A stretch of 64,000 nucleotides of DNA from positions 645,060 through 709,059 of the forward strand of contig NZ_JAFCKH010000002.1 of NCBI RefSeq assembly GCF_018130505.1. Direction: 5' to 3'. The position numbers and the translations under genes are program-made. Shown here piece after piece: positions 44,480 through 52,850 of the stretch; within the stretch, counting starts at the first letter, position 1, and every line of letters starts with the position of its first letter. Under the pieces are notes generated by a model that made no database searches, was not told the DNA's origin, and saw only the letters and a list, made by a program, of their open reading frames with translations. The DNA is from Bradyrhizobium tropiciagri. Lineage in GTDB: Bacteria > Pseudomonadota > Alphaproteobacteria > Rhizobiales > Xanthobacteraceae.

Positions 44480-45753
44480 ATGAGATGCCCAAGTCATTGG
44501 AAGAGCAAGCTGCTCAGGACACGCGGGATCGCGAGGGCGATCGCGTCGATGTGCCGACGAAACCCGCGCGCATACGACGCGGCTACGGCGGCGTGCTGAT
44601 CGGAGGCGGAGCGCTGTTGCTGCTGATGACGGGACTCACGGTGGGGGCGTGGGGCCAATACCGAACCGGACGTGAGGTCGCGGCGACAGCGCAAGCGCGG
44701 ACGACCTTCGTTCCCGAGGTCAGGGTGGCTACGGTCCGTGCCAGCGACGGCAAGATCAACGTGACCTTACCGGCGACCACAACAGCATTCGAGGCGGCGA
44801 ACATTTTTGCGCGAACCACTGGCTATATCGAAAAGCGCTACGTTGATATCGGCGACCGGGTCAAGGCGGGAGCCTTGCTCGCGGAAATCACAGCTCCGGA
44901 GCTCGACCATCAGATTGCGCAGGCCAAAGCGACGTTGGCCCAGGACCAGGCGACATTGCAGCAAACCCAAGCGAGTCGCGATCTTGCCCAGGTCACCAAT
45001 GCGCGCGATAGCAATCTGGTGAAGCAGGGATGGTTGACCTTGCAGCAGGGCGACAACGATCGGCTCACTCTGCAGGCGCAGCAGGCAGCGGTAGCAGTGG
45101 CTCAGTCCAATATCTCCGCCCAGCAGGCGCAGATTCAGATACTCGAGCAAGAGAAGTCCTACCAGCGCGTCGTCGCGCCATTCGACGGCGTGATCACACA
45201 GCGCAATATCGACAATGGCAGCCTGGTGACGTCGGGGTCGACGTTCATGTATACGCTGATGCACCCCGATGTCATTCGCACTCAGGTTTTCGTTCCACAG
45301 GACGAGGCTTATGGAATCGTGCCGGGAGTCGAAGCTGAGGTTCGCGTCCCCGAGATTCCCGGGCGGACGTTTCCGGGCAAGGTGACGCGCATCGCGACTG
45401 CCTTGCAGCCCGGCAGCCGGACGCTGCTGACCGAGATCGATGTTCCCAATCCGGACGGGGCTCTCGATCCCGGAATTTATTGCACGGTCGAACTGTTCAT
45501 CCCGCGCAAGACGCCGTCGATGATCATACCGGCCGACGCCGTGGTCTTCGATCAGAACGGCCTTCATGTCGCCGTGGTCGCGAATGGCATCGTTCACTTT
45601 CAGAAGATCATGATCGCGCGCGACTTCGGCACTGAGGTCGAGGTGCACGACGGCGTCAAGCCCGGTGACCAGGTCATTCTCAACCCGATGGTTGACCTTG
45701 CGGATGGAAACCGGGTCACGGCGGGTCCAGCGTCCAAAAGTCGGACGACTTAG
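44476..45753 (+). CDS. RND periplasmic adaptor (MFP), locus 1
   Basis: Membrane-fusion protein of 425 residues that links the RND pump to an outer-membrane channel. An N-terminal membrane helix (GVLIGGGALLLLMTGLTVGAW) is followed by the lipoyl half-motif GYIEKRYVDIGDRVKAGALLAEITAPELDHQIAQAK, a coiled-coil hairpin rich in Gln/Ala and the second lipoyl half VVAPFDGVITQRNIDNGSLV. The C-terminal beta-barrel and membrane-proximal parts follow. It overlaps the permease stop by 4 nt. Its long cytoplasmic head (about 38 residues) is a modest peculiarity. Confidence 0.92.
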   Translation: MNEMPKSLEEQAAQDTRDREGDRVDVPTKPARIRRGYGGVLIGGGALLLLMTGLTVGAWGQYRTGREVAATAQARTTFVPEVRVATVRASDGKINVTLPATTTAFEAANIFARTTGYIEKRYVDIGDRVKAGALLAEITAPELDHQIAQAKATLAQDQATLQQTQASRDLAQVTNARDSNLVKQGWLTLQQGDNDRLTLQAQQAAVAVAQSNISAQQAQIQILEQEKSYQRVVAPFDGVITQRNIDNGSLVTSGSTFMYTLMHPDVIRTQVFVPQDEAYGIVPGVEAEVRVPEIPGRTFPGKVTRIATALQPGSRTLLTEIDVPNPDGALDPGIYCTVELFIPRKTPSMIIPADAVVFDQNGLHVAVVANGIVHFQKIMIARDFGTEVEVHDGVKPGDQVILNPMVDLADGNRVTAGPASKSRTT

Positions 45754-46107
45754 GGCTGCATGGCGGCCGGTCGGCAGTTCCGGGCGGCAGACAGCGGTGG
45801 GCCGGGGCTGCCAACGGGGTTCCTATCCTAAACTGCTATTTAATGGTGCGGTCGACTGCGGGAGCCTATGTCTCCTTCAAGCGGCCTCACCGCGTTTGCC
45901 CCCGGATGCGGTGTCGAACGGGCCGACGAGGACGGCGCCCGCCACGCCCACTGCCCCCGGCCGGAGCGAGGCGGCGTCGTCCCATTCTTCTCGTGGCGCT
46001 TGCGGGATCGTGACATTATGCAATTGGTATCGAGCAAGCTTGGGATCTCTCGCGGCCCGAGCACAGAGCGAGGTGCGAACGCCTTGGCGATGGCGGGGAG
46101 CGAATCA
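45754..46107. other. Intergenic region with TCS promoter motif
   Basis: This 354-bp region lies between the RND adaptor and the response regulator genes. It contains the second copy of the 17-bp motif (45828-45844). An in-frame upstream extension of the regulator gene to 45868 exists, but its composition is not that of a receiver domain and it lacks a ribosome site. No other gene is supported. Confidence 0.5.
45828..45844 (+). promoter_or_regulatory. Shared motif, second copy, before the regulator gene
   Basis: CTAAACTGCTATTTAAT matches 16 of 17 bases of the motif before the RND operon. It lies about 265 nt upstream of the response regulator start. A shared operator or promoter would make the two-component system control both itself and the pump. 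Confidence 0.5.
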
Positions 46108-46785
46108 ATGACGAAAGTGCTGCTGATCGAAGACGACAGCGAAACGGCCGAGGAAATCACCGCAGAGCTCGCCGATCGCGGTTTCGAGGTCGAGTGGTCG
46201 GCCAACGGGATCGAGGGCCTCGACAAGGCACGCGCGTCCCGCCCCGATGCCATGATCGTCGATCGGCTGCTGCCGGGCATGGACGGCCTCACAGTGATCG
46301 AGGCGCTGCGCAAGGATCAGGTTCGCACTCCGGTGCTGGTGCTGAGCGCGCTCGGCGCGGTCGACGATCGCGTGCGCGGGTTGCGGATGGGAGGTGACGA
46401 TTATCTCACCAAGCCGTTCGCCCTCGTCGAACTCGTCGCCAGGATCGAAGCACTGCTGCGCCGGCCCGCGGAGTCGCGCGAGACGACGTTGCGGGTTGGG
46501 CAACTGGAGCTCGATCTGATCGAGCGCACCGCCAGGCGCGGTGAGCGGGTGATCGATCTGTTGCCGCGCGAATTCCGCCTGCTTGAATACATGATGCAGC
46601 GGAGCGATCAGTTGCTGACGCGCGCTATGCTTCTCGAGGAGGTCTGGCGCTACAAATTCGTCCCGGCGACGAACCTCGTCGACGTGCATATGGGCCGGCT
46701 GCGCCACAAGGTAGACGGGCAGGGTGAGGCTCCGATGATCCACAATGTGCGCGGAGCCGGCTTTATTCTTCGAACCGCACCATGA
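46108..46785 (+). CDS. OmpR-family response regulator
   Basis: DNA-binding response regulator of 225 residues. The receiver has the acidic pair D9-D10, the phospho-acceptor D52 (MIVDRLLPGMDG), and the conserved Thr/Ser and Lys in LVLSALG and DYLTKPF. The winged-helix output domain ends with VDVHMGRLRHKVDGQGEAPMIHNVRGAGFILR, typical of OmpR/PhoB. The ATG at 46108 follows GGGGAGCG and starts exactly at the receiver. The sensor kinase gene begins just after its stop. Likely targets are the RND operon and itself, based on the shared motif. Confidence 0.93.
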   Translation: MTKVLLIEDDSETAEEITAELADRGFEVEWSANGIEGLDKARASRPDAMIVDRLLPGMDGLTVIEALRKDQVRTPVLVLSALGAVDDRVRGLRMGGDDYLTKPFALVELVARIEALLRRPAESRETTLRVGQLELDLIERTARRGERVIDLLPREFRLLEYMMQRSDQLLTRAMLLEEVWRYKFVPATNLVDVHMGRLRHKVDGQGEAPMIHNVRGAGFILRTAP

Positions 46786-46792
46786 AGATCGG

Positions 46793-48217
46793 ATGGACGC
46801 GGGCAAGGCGCCATTGTCGTTGAGCGGAGGGCCCGCGGGACGAGATCCGATGGATCGGATTCGCATCATACGATCGACGAGCTTTCGGTGGGCGATGGCG
46901 GTGGCGTGCGTGCTCGCGGCCTTCGTCATCGGACTGTTCGGCTTCGTCTACTGGAAGGCTGACCAGTACCTGATCGCGCGGTCCGACCAGATGATCGGCA
47001 ATCAATTGGCCTTCATTGCCGGTTTGCGCGGCGAACTCCGGCTCGGTGCGATCAACGATCATCTGAAAGAGGACTCCCGCGGCGTTCAATACGGCGGCTT
47101 GTTCGGTGTCGACGGCCACAAGCTCGTGGGCAATCTCGAGCGGCTGCCGCCCGACCTCAGGATTGACGATTCCGCCCAAAGCATTTCCGTCGAGCGGACG
47201 GCTCCGGCCGGAGCCGAAACGCATGTGATCCGTGCAATCGCCCGCCGCCTTGCCGATGGCGACGTGCTGGTGATCGGACGTGAGGTAGACGAGACCAGGG
47301 AGGTCTCTCATGTTGTCGCCCAGGCGCTGGCGCTCGGGCTGCTGCCGGCGCTCTGCCTATGCCTGCTTGCCGGCGCGTGGTTGAGCCTGCGCGCGCAAAA
47401 GCGCGTCGAGGAAGTCAATCAGCGAGTCCAGCGCATCATCGCCGGCGACCTGCGCGAACGGCTCCCGCAGCGGGATGGTGACGAACCATTCGCGAGATTG
47501 ACGGTCATCGTCAACGGCATGCTCGACGAAATGGAAACGATGATCCATGCGCTGGCCGGGGTCGGCAACGATATCGCCCACGATTTGCGAACTCCGCTGA
47601 CGCGCGCGCGGTTGACGCTGGAGCGCGGCCGCACCACCGCCGCCACGCTGGAGCAGCTCCAGCTTGTCGCGGACAAGGCGATTTCGAATATCGACCAGTC
47701 GCTCGCCATCGTGACGGCGCTGTTGCGTCTGGCCGAAATCGAGAACAGCCGGCGGTCGGCCGCCTTCGGTACTGTCGAGCTGCACGACATGCTTCGCGAG
47801 ATATTCGACATCTACGAACCGATCGCCGAAAACAAGAGCATCAAGCTGCATGTCGGACTGTTGCAGCATTTGAGCGTGTACGGCGATCGTGATCTTCTGT
47901 TCGAGGCATTCGCCAATCTCGTCGACAATGCGATCAAGTTCACGCCTGAAGGGGGCCGGGTCTCGATCGAGCTGATGCGCGTCGATAACGAGACGATCGT
48001 GCGTGTCAGCGATACCGGTCCCGGCATCAACCATCAGGAGCGCGACGCCGTGTTGCGGCGCTTCTACCGGTCCGACAAGATCAGAAATACCCCGGGCATG
48101 GGCCTTGGCCTCAATCTGGTGGCCGCAATCGTCAAGCTGCACAATTTCAAGCTGGCCATTTATCCCGGGCCCGGCGGCCGGCTGGAGATCATTTGTCCGG
48201 ACCATCGATCCGGCTGA
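46793..48217 (+). CDS. Sensor histidine kinase paired with the OmpR regulator
   Basis: Membrane sensor of about 474 residues. Two membrane helices (WAMAVACVLAAFVIGLFGFVYW and ALALGLLPALCLCLLAGAWL) bound a periplasmic domain of about 130 residues. A HAMP linker follows, then the HisKA box with the phosphorylated His in GNDIAHDLRTPLTRARL, and an ATPase domain with NLVDNAIKFTPEGG, DTGPGI and GMGLGLNLVAAIV. Start may be 46793, 7 nt after the regulator stop, or 46850, which has a better spaced ribosome site. It senses an unknown envelope signal, probably linked to RND pump expression. Confidence 0.92.
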   Translation: MDAGKAPLSLSGGPAGRDPMDRIRIIRSTSFRWAMAVACVLAAFVIGLFGFVYWKADQYLIARSDQMIGNQLAFIAGLRGELRLGAINDHLKEDSRGVQYGGLFGVDGHKLVGNLERLPPDLRIDDSAQSISVERTAPAGAETHVIRAIARRLADGDVLVIGREVDETREVSHVVAQALALGLLPALCLCLLAGAWLSLRAQKRVEEVNQRVQRIIAGDLRERLPQRDGDEPFARLTVIVNGMLDEMETMIHALAGVGNDIAHDLRTPLTRARLTLERGRTTAATLEQLQLVADKAISNIDQSLAIVTALLRLAEIENSRRSAAFGTVELHDMLREIFDIYEPIAENKSIKLHVGLLQHLSVYGDRDLLFEAFANLVDNAIKFTPEGGRVSIELMRVDNETIVRVSDTGPGINHQERDAVLRRFYRSDKIRNTPGMGLGLNLVAAIVKLHNFKLAIYPGPGGRLEIICPDHRSG

Positions 48218-48277
48218 GGCCACTCATTTCGTATCATCGTCGCTTGCAAGTCGGGCGGTTGCCGGCAACACTCCGAA

Positions 48278-49525
48278 TTACGAGCCGGGCATAATGCCGG
48301 GCGCATTGTCGGGCCATTTCGCGATCGCCGATTCGTCCACGTGCAGGTGCTGAGCGACCAGAGCCGGCGGCGTGTGAGTTAGCCAATCGGATAGCGAGAT
48401 CTCCTCGTAACGGGGAGCCCGAAAGACCCCGATGAACTGCAGATCGGTATCGCCAACGTTCTCGACGTAATGTCCGATATTGCGTTTGACGTAGCCGATG
48501 TCTCCCGGATGAAAGTCCATCGTTCTCGCATTGGGGCCGGCATTGAAAACCGTCATGCGTGCCTTTCCCTTCAGGTAGTACTGCCACTCGTCGGCGTTCG
48601 GATGCCAATGCATCTCCCGGATGCCGCCGGGACGGACCGTCACCAGCGCGGCCGCGATCGTGGTCGAGATCGGGAAGCTGTTGCTGTCGGCGACACGTAT
48701 CTCGCCTGCTTTGGACTGTTTCGCAGGGGCCCATGAGCCAAGTTTAAAGATGAAGGGATGGGGTGGGACGTGTCCGCTCTTGCTGATGGCCGCGCGATCC
48801 GACGCCAGATCGCCGGGCAGGGTACCTTGAAAGATCCAGAGATCGTGTAGCGGCACTTTTGCCAAGGTCTCCGCCGGCACGCCAAAATTCTTGGCAAGCA
48901 CGTCGGGAGGTGTGTGGGCAATCCAGTCGGTCAACAACAATGTATTGAACTCGCTGGCACCACCGTCATCAAAGCAGATCACGAACTCGCACCCGTCCGG
49001 ACCGAGGCCTTGCAGTGAGTGCGGATAGCCGGGCGGAAAGTACCAGAGGTCACCTTCATTGACGTCTGCAACAAACGGCCGGCCTACTGTGTCGAGAACC
49101 GTCACGCGGCAACTGCCGTAGGTCATGATCGCCCACTCGGCGGCCTGATGCCAGTGCAGTTCCCTGATGCCTCCGGCCGTCAGCCGCATGTTGACGCCGG
49201 CGATGGTGCTCGAGATCGCAAAATCCCTCTGCGTCACCTGGCGCGCCCAGCCACCATCCTGGATCCGCTTCGGCGCATTGTTGAAAGAGGCCCAGTCCAG
49301 TGCTCCGCCTCCGATATCGGTCGCCGGCGGAGAAGTTGCCGACGGAAACTGATTGCCGATCGCCTCGTCCCGCGGGCCAGGATCTTTCAGGTTACCGGGG
49401 CCGCTGGCGTTGATGGCGCCTTGCGGGGGTTGATCCGGATTGCCGAAGGCCGCTGCGCGCGCAGCGGTGGCGGTCATCACTGCGCCCATGGCGGACGCGG
49501 CCAGCATATGCCGTCTCGAAATCAC
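48278..49525 (-). CDS. Tat-exported bicupin, oxalate decarboxylase type
   Basis: Two-cupin enzyme of 415 residues. A GTG at 49525 (GGGAGG 6 nt upstream) gives a twin-arginine leader ISRRHMLAASAMGAV ending near ARAA. Cupin 1 has the metal motif ELHWHQAAEW with GYPHSL. Cupin 2 has EMHWHPNADEWQYY with IGHYVENVGD. The OxdC lid loop (SENST in Bacillus) reads SEFNT here, keeping the Glu. This favours oxalate decarboxylation (oxalate to formate plus CO2) over oxidase activity. A TTG at 49585 would place the Arg pair 25 residues from the N-terminus. It follows the histidine kinase gene on the opposite strand. Confidence 0.87.
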   Translation of the reverse strand: MISRRHMLAASAMGAVMTATAARAAAFGNPDQPPQGAINASGPGNLKDPGPRDEAIGNQFPSATSPPATDIGGGALDWASFNNAPKRIQDGGWARQVTQRDFAISSTIAGVNMRLTAGGIRELHWHQAAEWAIMTYGSCRVTVLDTVGRPFVADVNEGDLWYFPPGYPHSLQGLGPDGCEFVICFDDGGASEFNTLLLTDWIAHTPPDVLAKNFGVPAETLAKVPLHDLWIFQGTLPGDLASDRAAISKSGHVPPHPFIFKLGSWAPAKQSKAGEIRVADSNSFPISTTIAAALVTVRPGGIREMHWHPNADEWQYYLKGKARMTVFNAGPNARTMDFHPGDIGYVKRNIGHYVENVGDTDLQFIGVFRAPRYEEISLSDWLTHTPPALVAQHLHVDESAIAKWPDNAPGIMPGS

Positions 49526-49666
49526 GTTACGCCTCCCGACTTGGGTTTCCTCGGCCGAATGCGCAGCAGACTCATTTCGTTTCAACGAGCAACTTCAGAT
49601 GCCGAGAGCGTGTCCGGATTGGCTGCAGCATTCATCGAATAGTTAGGAAGCGCGTCATCGTCAGAC

Positions 49667-49686
49667 CACTAAATTGACGTTTAGTG
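49667..49686. promoter_or_regulatory. Inverted repeat upstream of the bicupin gene
   Basis: The 7-bp arms CACTAAA and TTTAGTG flank a 6-nt centre (TTGACG). It lies about 142 nt upstream of the bicupin start and 57 nt beyond the 3' end of the second RND permease. An A/T-rich stem without a T-run makes a terminator unlikely, so it is a candidate operator for the bicupin. Confidence 0.4.
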
Positions 49687-49742
49687 ATCCGCGTTGCGGA
49701 CACATTGCAGACGCATCGCAGTAGAACTGGCAGAGAAGCGGT

Positions 49743-52700
49743 CTATTCGGCTGGCGCAGCTTTGGGATGGCCTGACGGGTCCCGCTCCCTTGTGCCGAAC
49801 AGCCTGGTTTGCAGCCGGTCGAGATAGATATAGACCACCGGCGTCGTATAGAGGGTGAGAAGCTGCGACAGTGCGAGGCCGCCGACGATGGCATAGCCGA
49901 GTGGCTGGCGGATCTCCGAGCCGACACCTGTGCCAATCATCATCGGCACTGCCCCCAGCAGCGCAGCCATCGTCGTCATCAGGATCGGACGGAAGCGCTT
50001 GATGCAGGCCTGGTAGATCGCGTCCTCGGTCGATAAGCCTTCGTTGTGCTCGGCGTGCAACGCGAAATCGACCAGCATGATGCCGTTCTTCTTGACGATG
50101 CCGATCAGCAGGATGATGCCGACGACCGCGATCACGCTGAGGTCATAGTGAGCCGCCATCAGCAGCAACAGCGCTCCGACGCCCGCCGAGGGCAGGGTGG
50201 AGATGATCGTGATCGGATGGATCAGGCTTTCGTAGAGGACGCCGAGGATGATGTAGATCACGAACAGCGATGCCACGATCAGGATGGGCGTGCTCGACAA
50301 TGAGGCGCCGAATGCCTGCGCATTGCCCTGGAAGCTGGTCTGCAGCGAAAGCGGCGGATGTAACTCCGTCTTGACCGCATTGATGGCATCGACGGCATGT
50401 CCGATCGCGGTACCTGGCGCGAGGTTGAACGAGATCGTCACCGACGGAAATTGTCCCGTGTGATTGACGACGAGGGGAGCGACTTTCACCGTCGAGTCGA
50501 TCAGGGTTGAAAGCGGCACCTGCTGTCCGCTCGACGACTTGACATAGATGCCGTTGAGCGCGTCGGGTCCATACTGGAACTTCGGATTGACCTCCAGAAT
50601 GTGATATTGCTGCAGAGTGGTGTACATGGTCGAGACGATGCGCTGGCCGAAGGCATCGTCGAGGGTGTTGTCGATCGTGTACGGTAGGATGCCGTAGCTC
50701 GAAGCGACTTCGCGCTTGATCGCGATGTCGAGCAGTGGTCCGGAGCTGAGCTGATCGGTTGCCACATCGGTGATGCCGGGTATTGTCTTGATCTTGGCCA
50801 GGAACACCTTTGACCAGTGGTCGAGCTCGCCGGGATCGGCGTCGTTGAGAGTGTACTGAAACTGGGTCTTGTTCAGGCGCGCACCGACCGTAATGTCCTG
50901 CGCGGCCTGCATGTAGAGCGTGATGCCCTGAATCTTCGCCAGATTGGTCCGCAGCCGGTCGATCACCTTCTGGATCGGATCGCGCTGGTTTGCGGGCTTG
51001 AGCTGGATGAAGACGCGGCCATCGTTCAGCGTATAGCTGCCGCCGCCGGCGCCGACGGCCGAACCGACCGTCGCGACGGCTGGATCCTTCATGATGCCGT
51101 TCAGCAGCGCCTGCTGGCGCTCTTTCATCGCCTGGAAGGAGATATCCTGCGCAGCTTCGGATTGGCCGATGATCAGTCCGGTGTCCTGCTGGGGAAAGAA
51201 GCCCTTGGGAATGACGACGTAGAGATAGCCGGTCAGCGTGATGGTTCCGAGCAGGACCATCAGCGTGATGAAGCGATGGCGTAGCACGACCTTGAGGCCC
51301 GATTCATAGGCGTAGAGCAGGGCGTCGAAGCCGCGCTCGGACATCCTGTAGAGCCGTCCGTGTTGCTCGCCTTCGGGCTTGAGCAGGTACGCGCACATCA
51401 TCGGGGTGAGCGTCCTGGAGATCACGAGCGAAAGGACAAGCGCGACGCTGACGGTCATTGCGAATTCGCGGAACAGCAATCCGACATAACCGCCCATCAG
51501 GAACAGCGGTATGAAGACTGCGATAAGCGAAAACGTGATCGCCATGACGGTGAAGCCGATTTCGCCCGACCCCTTGAGTGCCGCGTCATAAGGCGACATC
51601 CCGTCCTCGATATGCCGTGTGATGTTCTCGATCTCGACGACGGCGTCGTCGACGACGAATCCGACCGCGATCGACAATGCCATCAGCGAAAGATTGTCGA
51701 GGCTGTAGCCCATTTCATAGAGGATCGCGAACGTGCCGATCAGCGACAGCGGGACGGTGACGGCCGGGATGATCGTCGCCCAGAGATTGCGCAGGAAGAT
51801 GAAGATGACCATGACCACGAGCGCGATCGTCAGCAACAAGGTGAACTGCACATCCGCGACCGACGCACGGATCGTCTGGGTACGATCTGAAATGACGTTG
51901 ATCTTGACGGCAGCCGGCATCGAGGCTTGAAGGGTCGGCATCAGAGCCTTGATGCGGTTCACGGTCTGGATGACGTTGGCGCCGGGCTGCCGCTGGATCG
52001 CCAGGATGATCGCCCGCTGATTGTTGTACCAGCCGGCAATCAGCTCGTTCTCGCCGGCGCTGACGGCGCGGCCGATATCGCGGATGCGCACGGGCGATCC
52101 GTTGCGGTAGGCGATCACGAGATCGGCGTATTGATCGGGCCTGAACAACTGGTCGTTGGTGTTCAGCGTATATGTCTGGCGCGGACTGTTCAGCGTGCCC
52201 TTTGGAAGGTCGACATTCGCCTGCCCGAGCACGGTGCGCACGTCTTCGAGATTGATGCCTCGGGCCGCCAGCGCTTCAGGATCGACCTGGATGCGAACGG
52301 TGGGCTGCTGAGTACCGCCGATGCCGACGAGGCCGACGCCGGATACTTGCGATATCTTCTGCAGCAGGATGTTCTGCGCATAGGCATCGACAGTCGTCAG
52401 CGGCAGGCTGTCCGAGGTGATGCCGAGAACCAGGATCGGCGTATCCGCCGGATTGACCTTCCGGATCAGCGGTGGATAGGGCAATCCAGCGGGCAGGTAG
52501 GCGTTCGCGGCATTGATTGCCGAGAGTGTGTCGCTGACCGCACCGTCGATCTGGCGATTCAGGTCGAACTGGAGCGTGATCTGGGTATAGCCGAGAGCAC
52601 TCGCGGACGTCATCTGCGTAAGGCCGGGGATTTCCCCGAACTGCAGCTCGAGCGGGGATGCGACCGTGGAAGCCATGGTCTGCGGATCCGCGCCGGGCAG

Positions 52701-52850
52701 CTGGGCGGTGACGGTCAGCGTCGGATAATTGACATTCGGCAGCGCCGCGACCGGAAGCAGCGGATAGGCGACCAGACCGCCGACCAGAAGCGCGACCATC
52801 AGCAACACGGTCGCGATCGGACGATGAATAAAGGGTGCGGAAATATTCAT
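49743..52850 (-). CDS. RND efflux permease (MdtC-like), locus 2
   Basis: RND pump of 1035 residues resembling the MdtB/MdtC branch: MNISAPFIHRPIATVLLMVALLVGGLVAYPLLPVAALPNVNYPTL, then GADPQTMASTVASPLELQFGEIPGL. The proton-relay pair D401-D402 is in SIAVGFVVDDAVVEIENITRH. The C-terminal MTTMAALLGAVPMMIGTGVGSEIRQPLG is standard. Only one permease gene is present, whereas MdtABC has two. It overlaps the adaptor gene by 4 nt. A substrate cannot be inferred; there is no channel gene nearby. Confidence 0.94.
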   Translation of the reverse strand: MNISAPFIHRPIATVLLMVALLVGGLVAYPLLPVAALPNVNYPTLTVTAQLPGADPQTMASTVASPLELQFGEIPGLTQMTSASALGYTQITLQFDLNRQIDGAVSDTLSAINAANAYLPAGLPYPPLIRKVNPADTPILVLGITSDSLPLTTVDAYAQNILLQKISQVSGVGLVGIGGTQQPTVRIQVDPEALAARGINLEDVRTVLGQANVDLPKGTLNSPRQTYTLNTNDQLFRPDQYADLVIAYRNGSPVRIRDIGRAVSAGENELIAGWYNNQRAIILAIQRQPGANVIQTVNRIKALMPTLQASMPAAVKINVISDRTQTIRASVADVQFTLLLTIALVVMVIFIFLRNLWATIIPAVTVPLSLIGTFAILYEMGYSLDNLSLMALSIAVGFVVDDAVVEIENITRHIEDGMSPYDAALKGSGEIGFTVMAITFSLIAVFIPLFLMGGYVGLLFREFAMTVSVALVLSLVISRTLTPMMCAYLLKPEGEQHGRLYRMSERGFDALLYAYESGLKVVLRHRFITLMVLLGTITLTGYLYVVIPKGFFPQQDTGLIIGQSEAAQDISFQAMKERQQALLNGIMKDPAVATVGSAVGAGGGSYTLNDGRVFIQLKPANQRDPIQKVIDRLRTNLAKIQGITLYMQAAQDITVGARLNKTQFQYTLNDADPGELDHWSKVFLAKIKTIPGITDVATDQLSSGPLLDIAIKREVASSYGILPYTIDNTLDDAFGQRIVSTMYTTLQQYHILEVNPKFQYGPDALNGIYVKSSSGQQVPLSTLIDSTVKVAPLVVNHTGQFPSVTISFNLAPGTAIGHAVDAINAVKTELHPPLSLQTSFQGNAQAFGASLSSTPILIVASLFVIYIILGVLYESLIHPITIISTLPSAGVGALLLLMAAHYDLSVIAVVGIILLIGIVKKNGIMLVDFALHAEHNEGLSTEDAIYQACIKRFRPILMTTMAALLGAVPMMIGTGVGSEIRQPLGYAIVGGLALSQLLTLYTTPVVYIYLDRLQTRLFGTRERDPSGHPKAAPAE

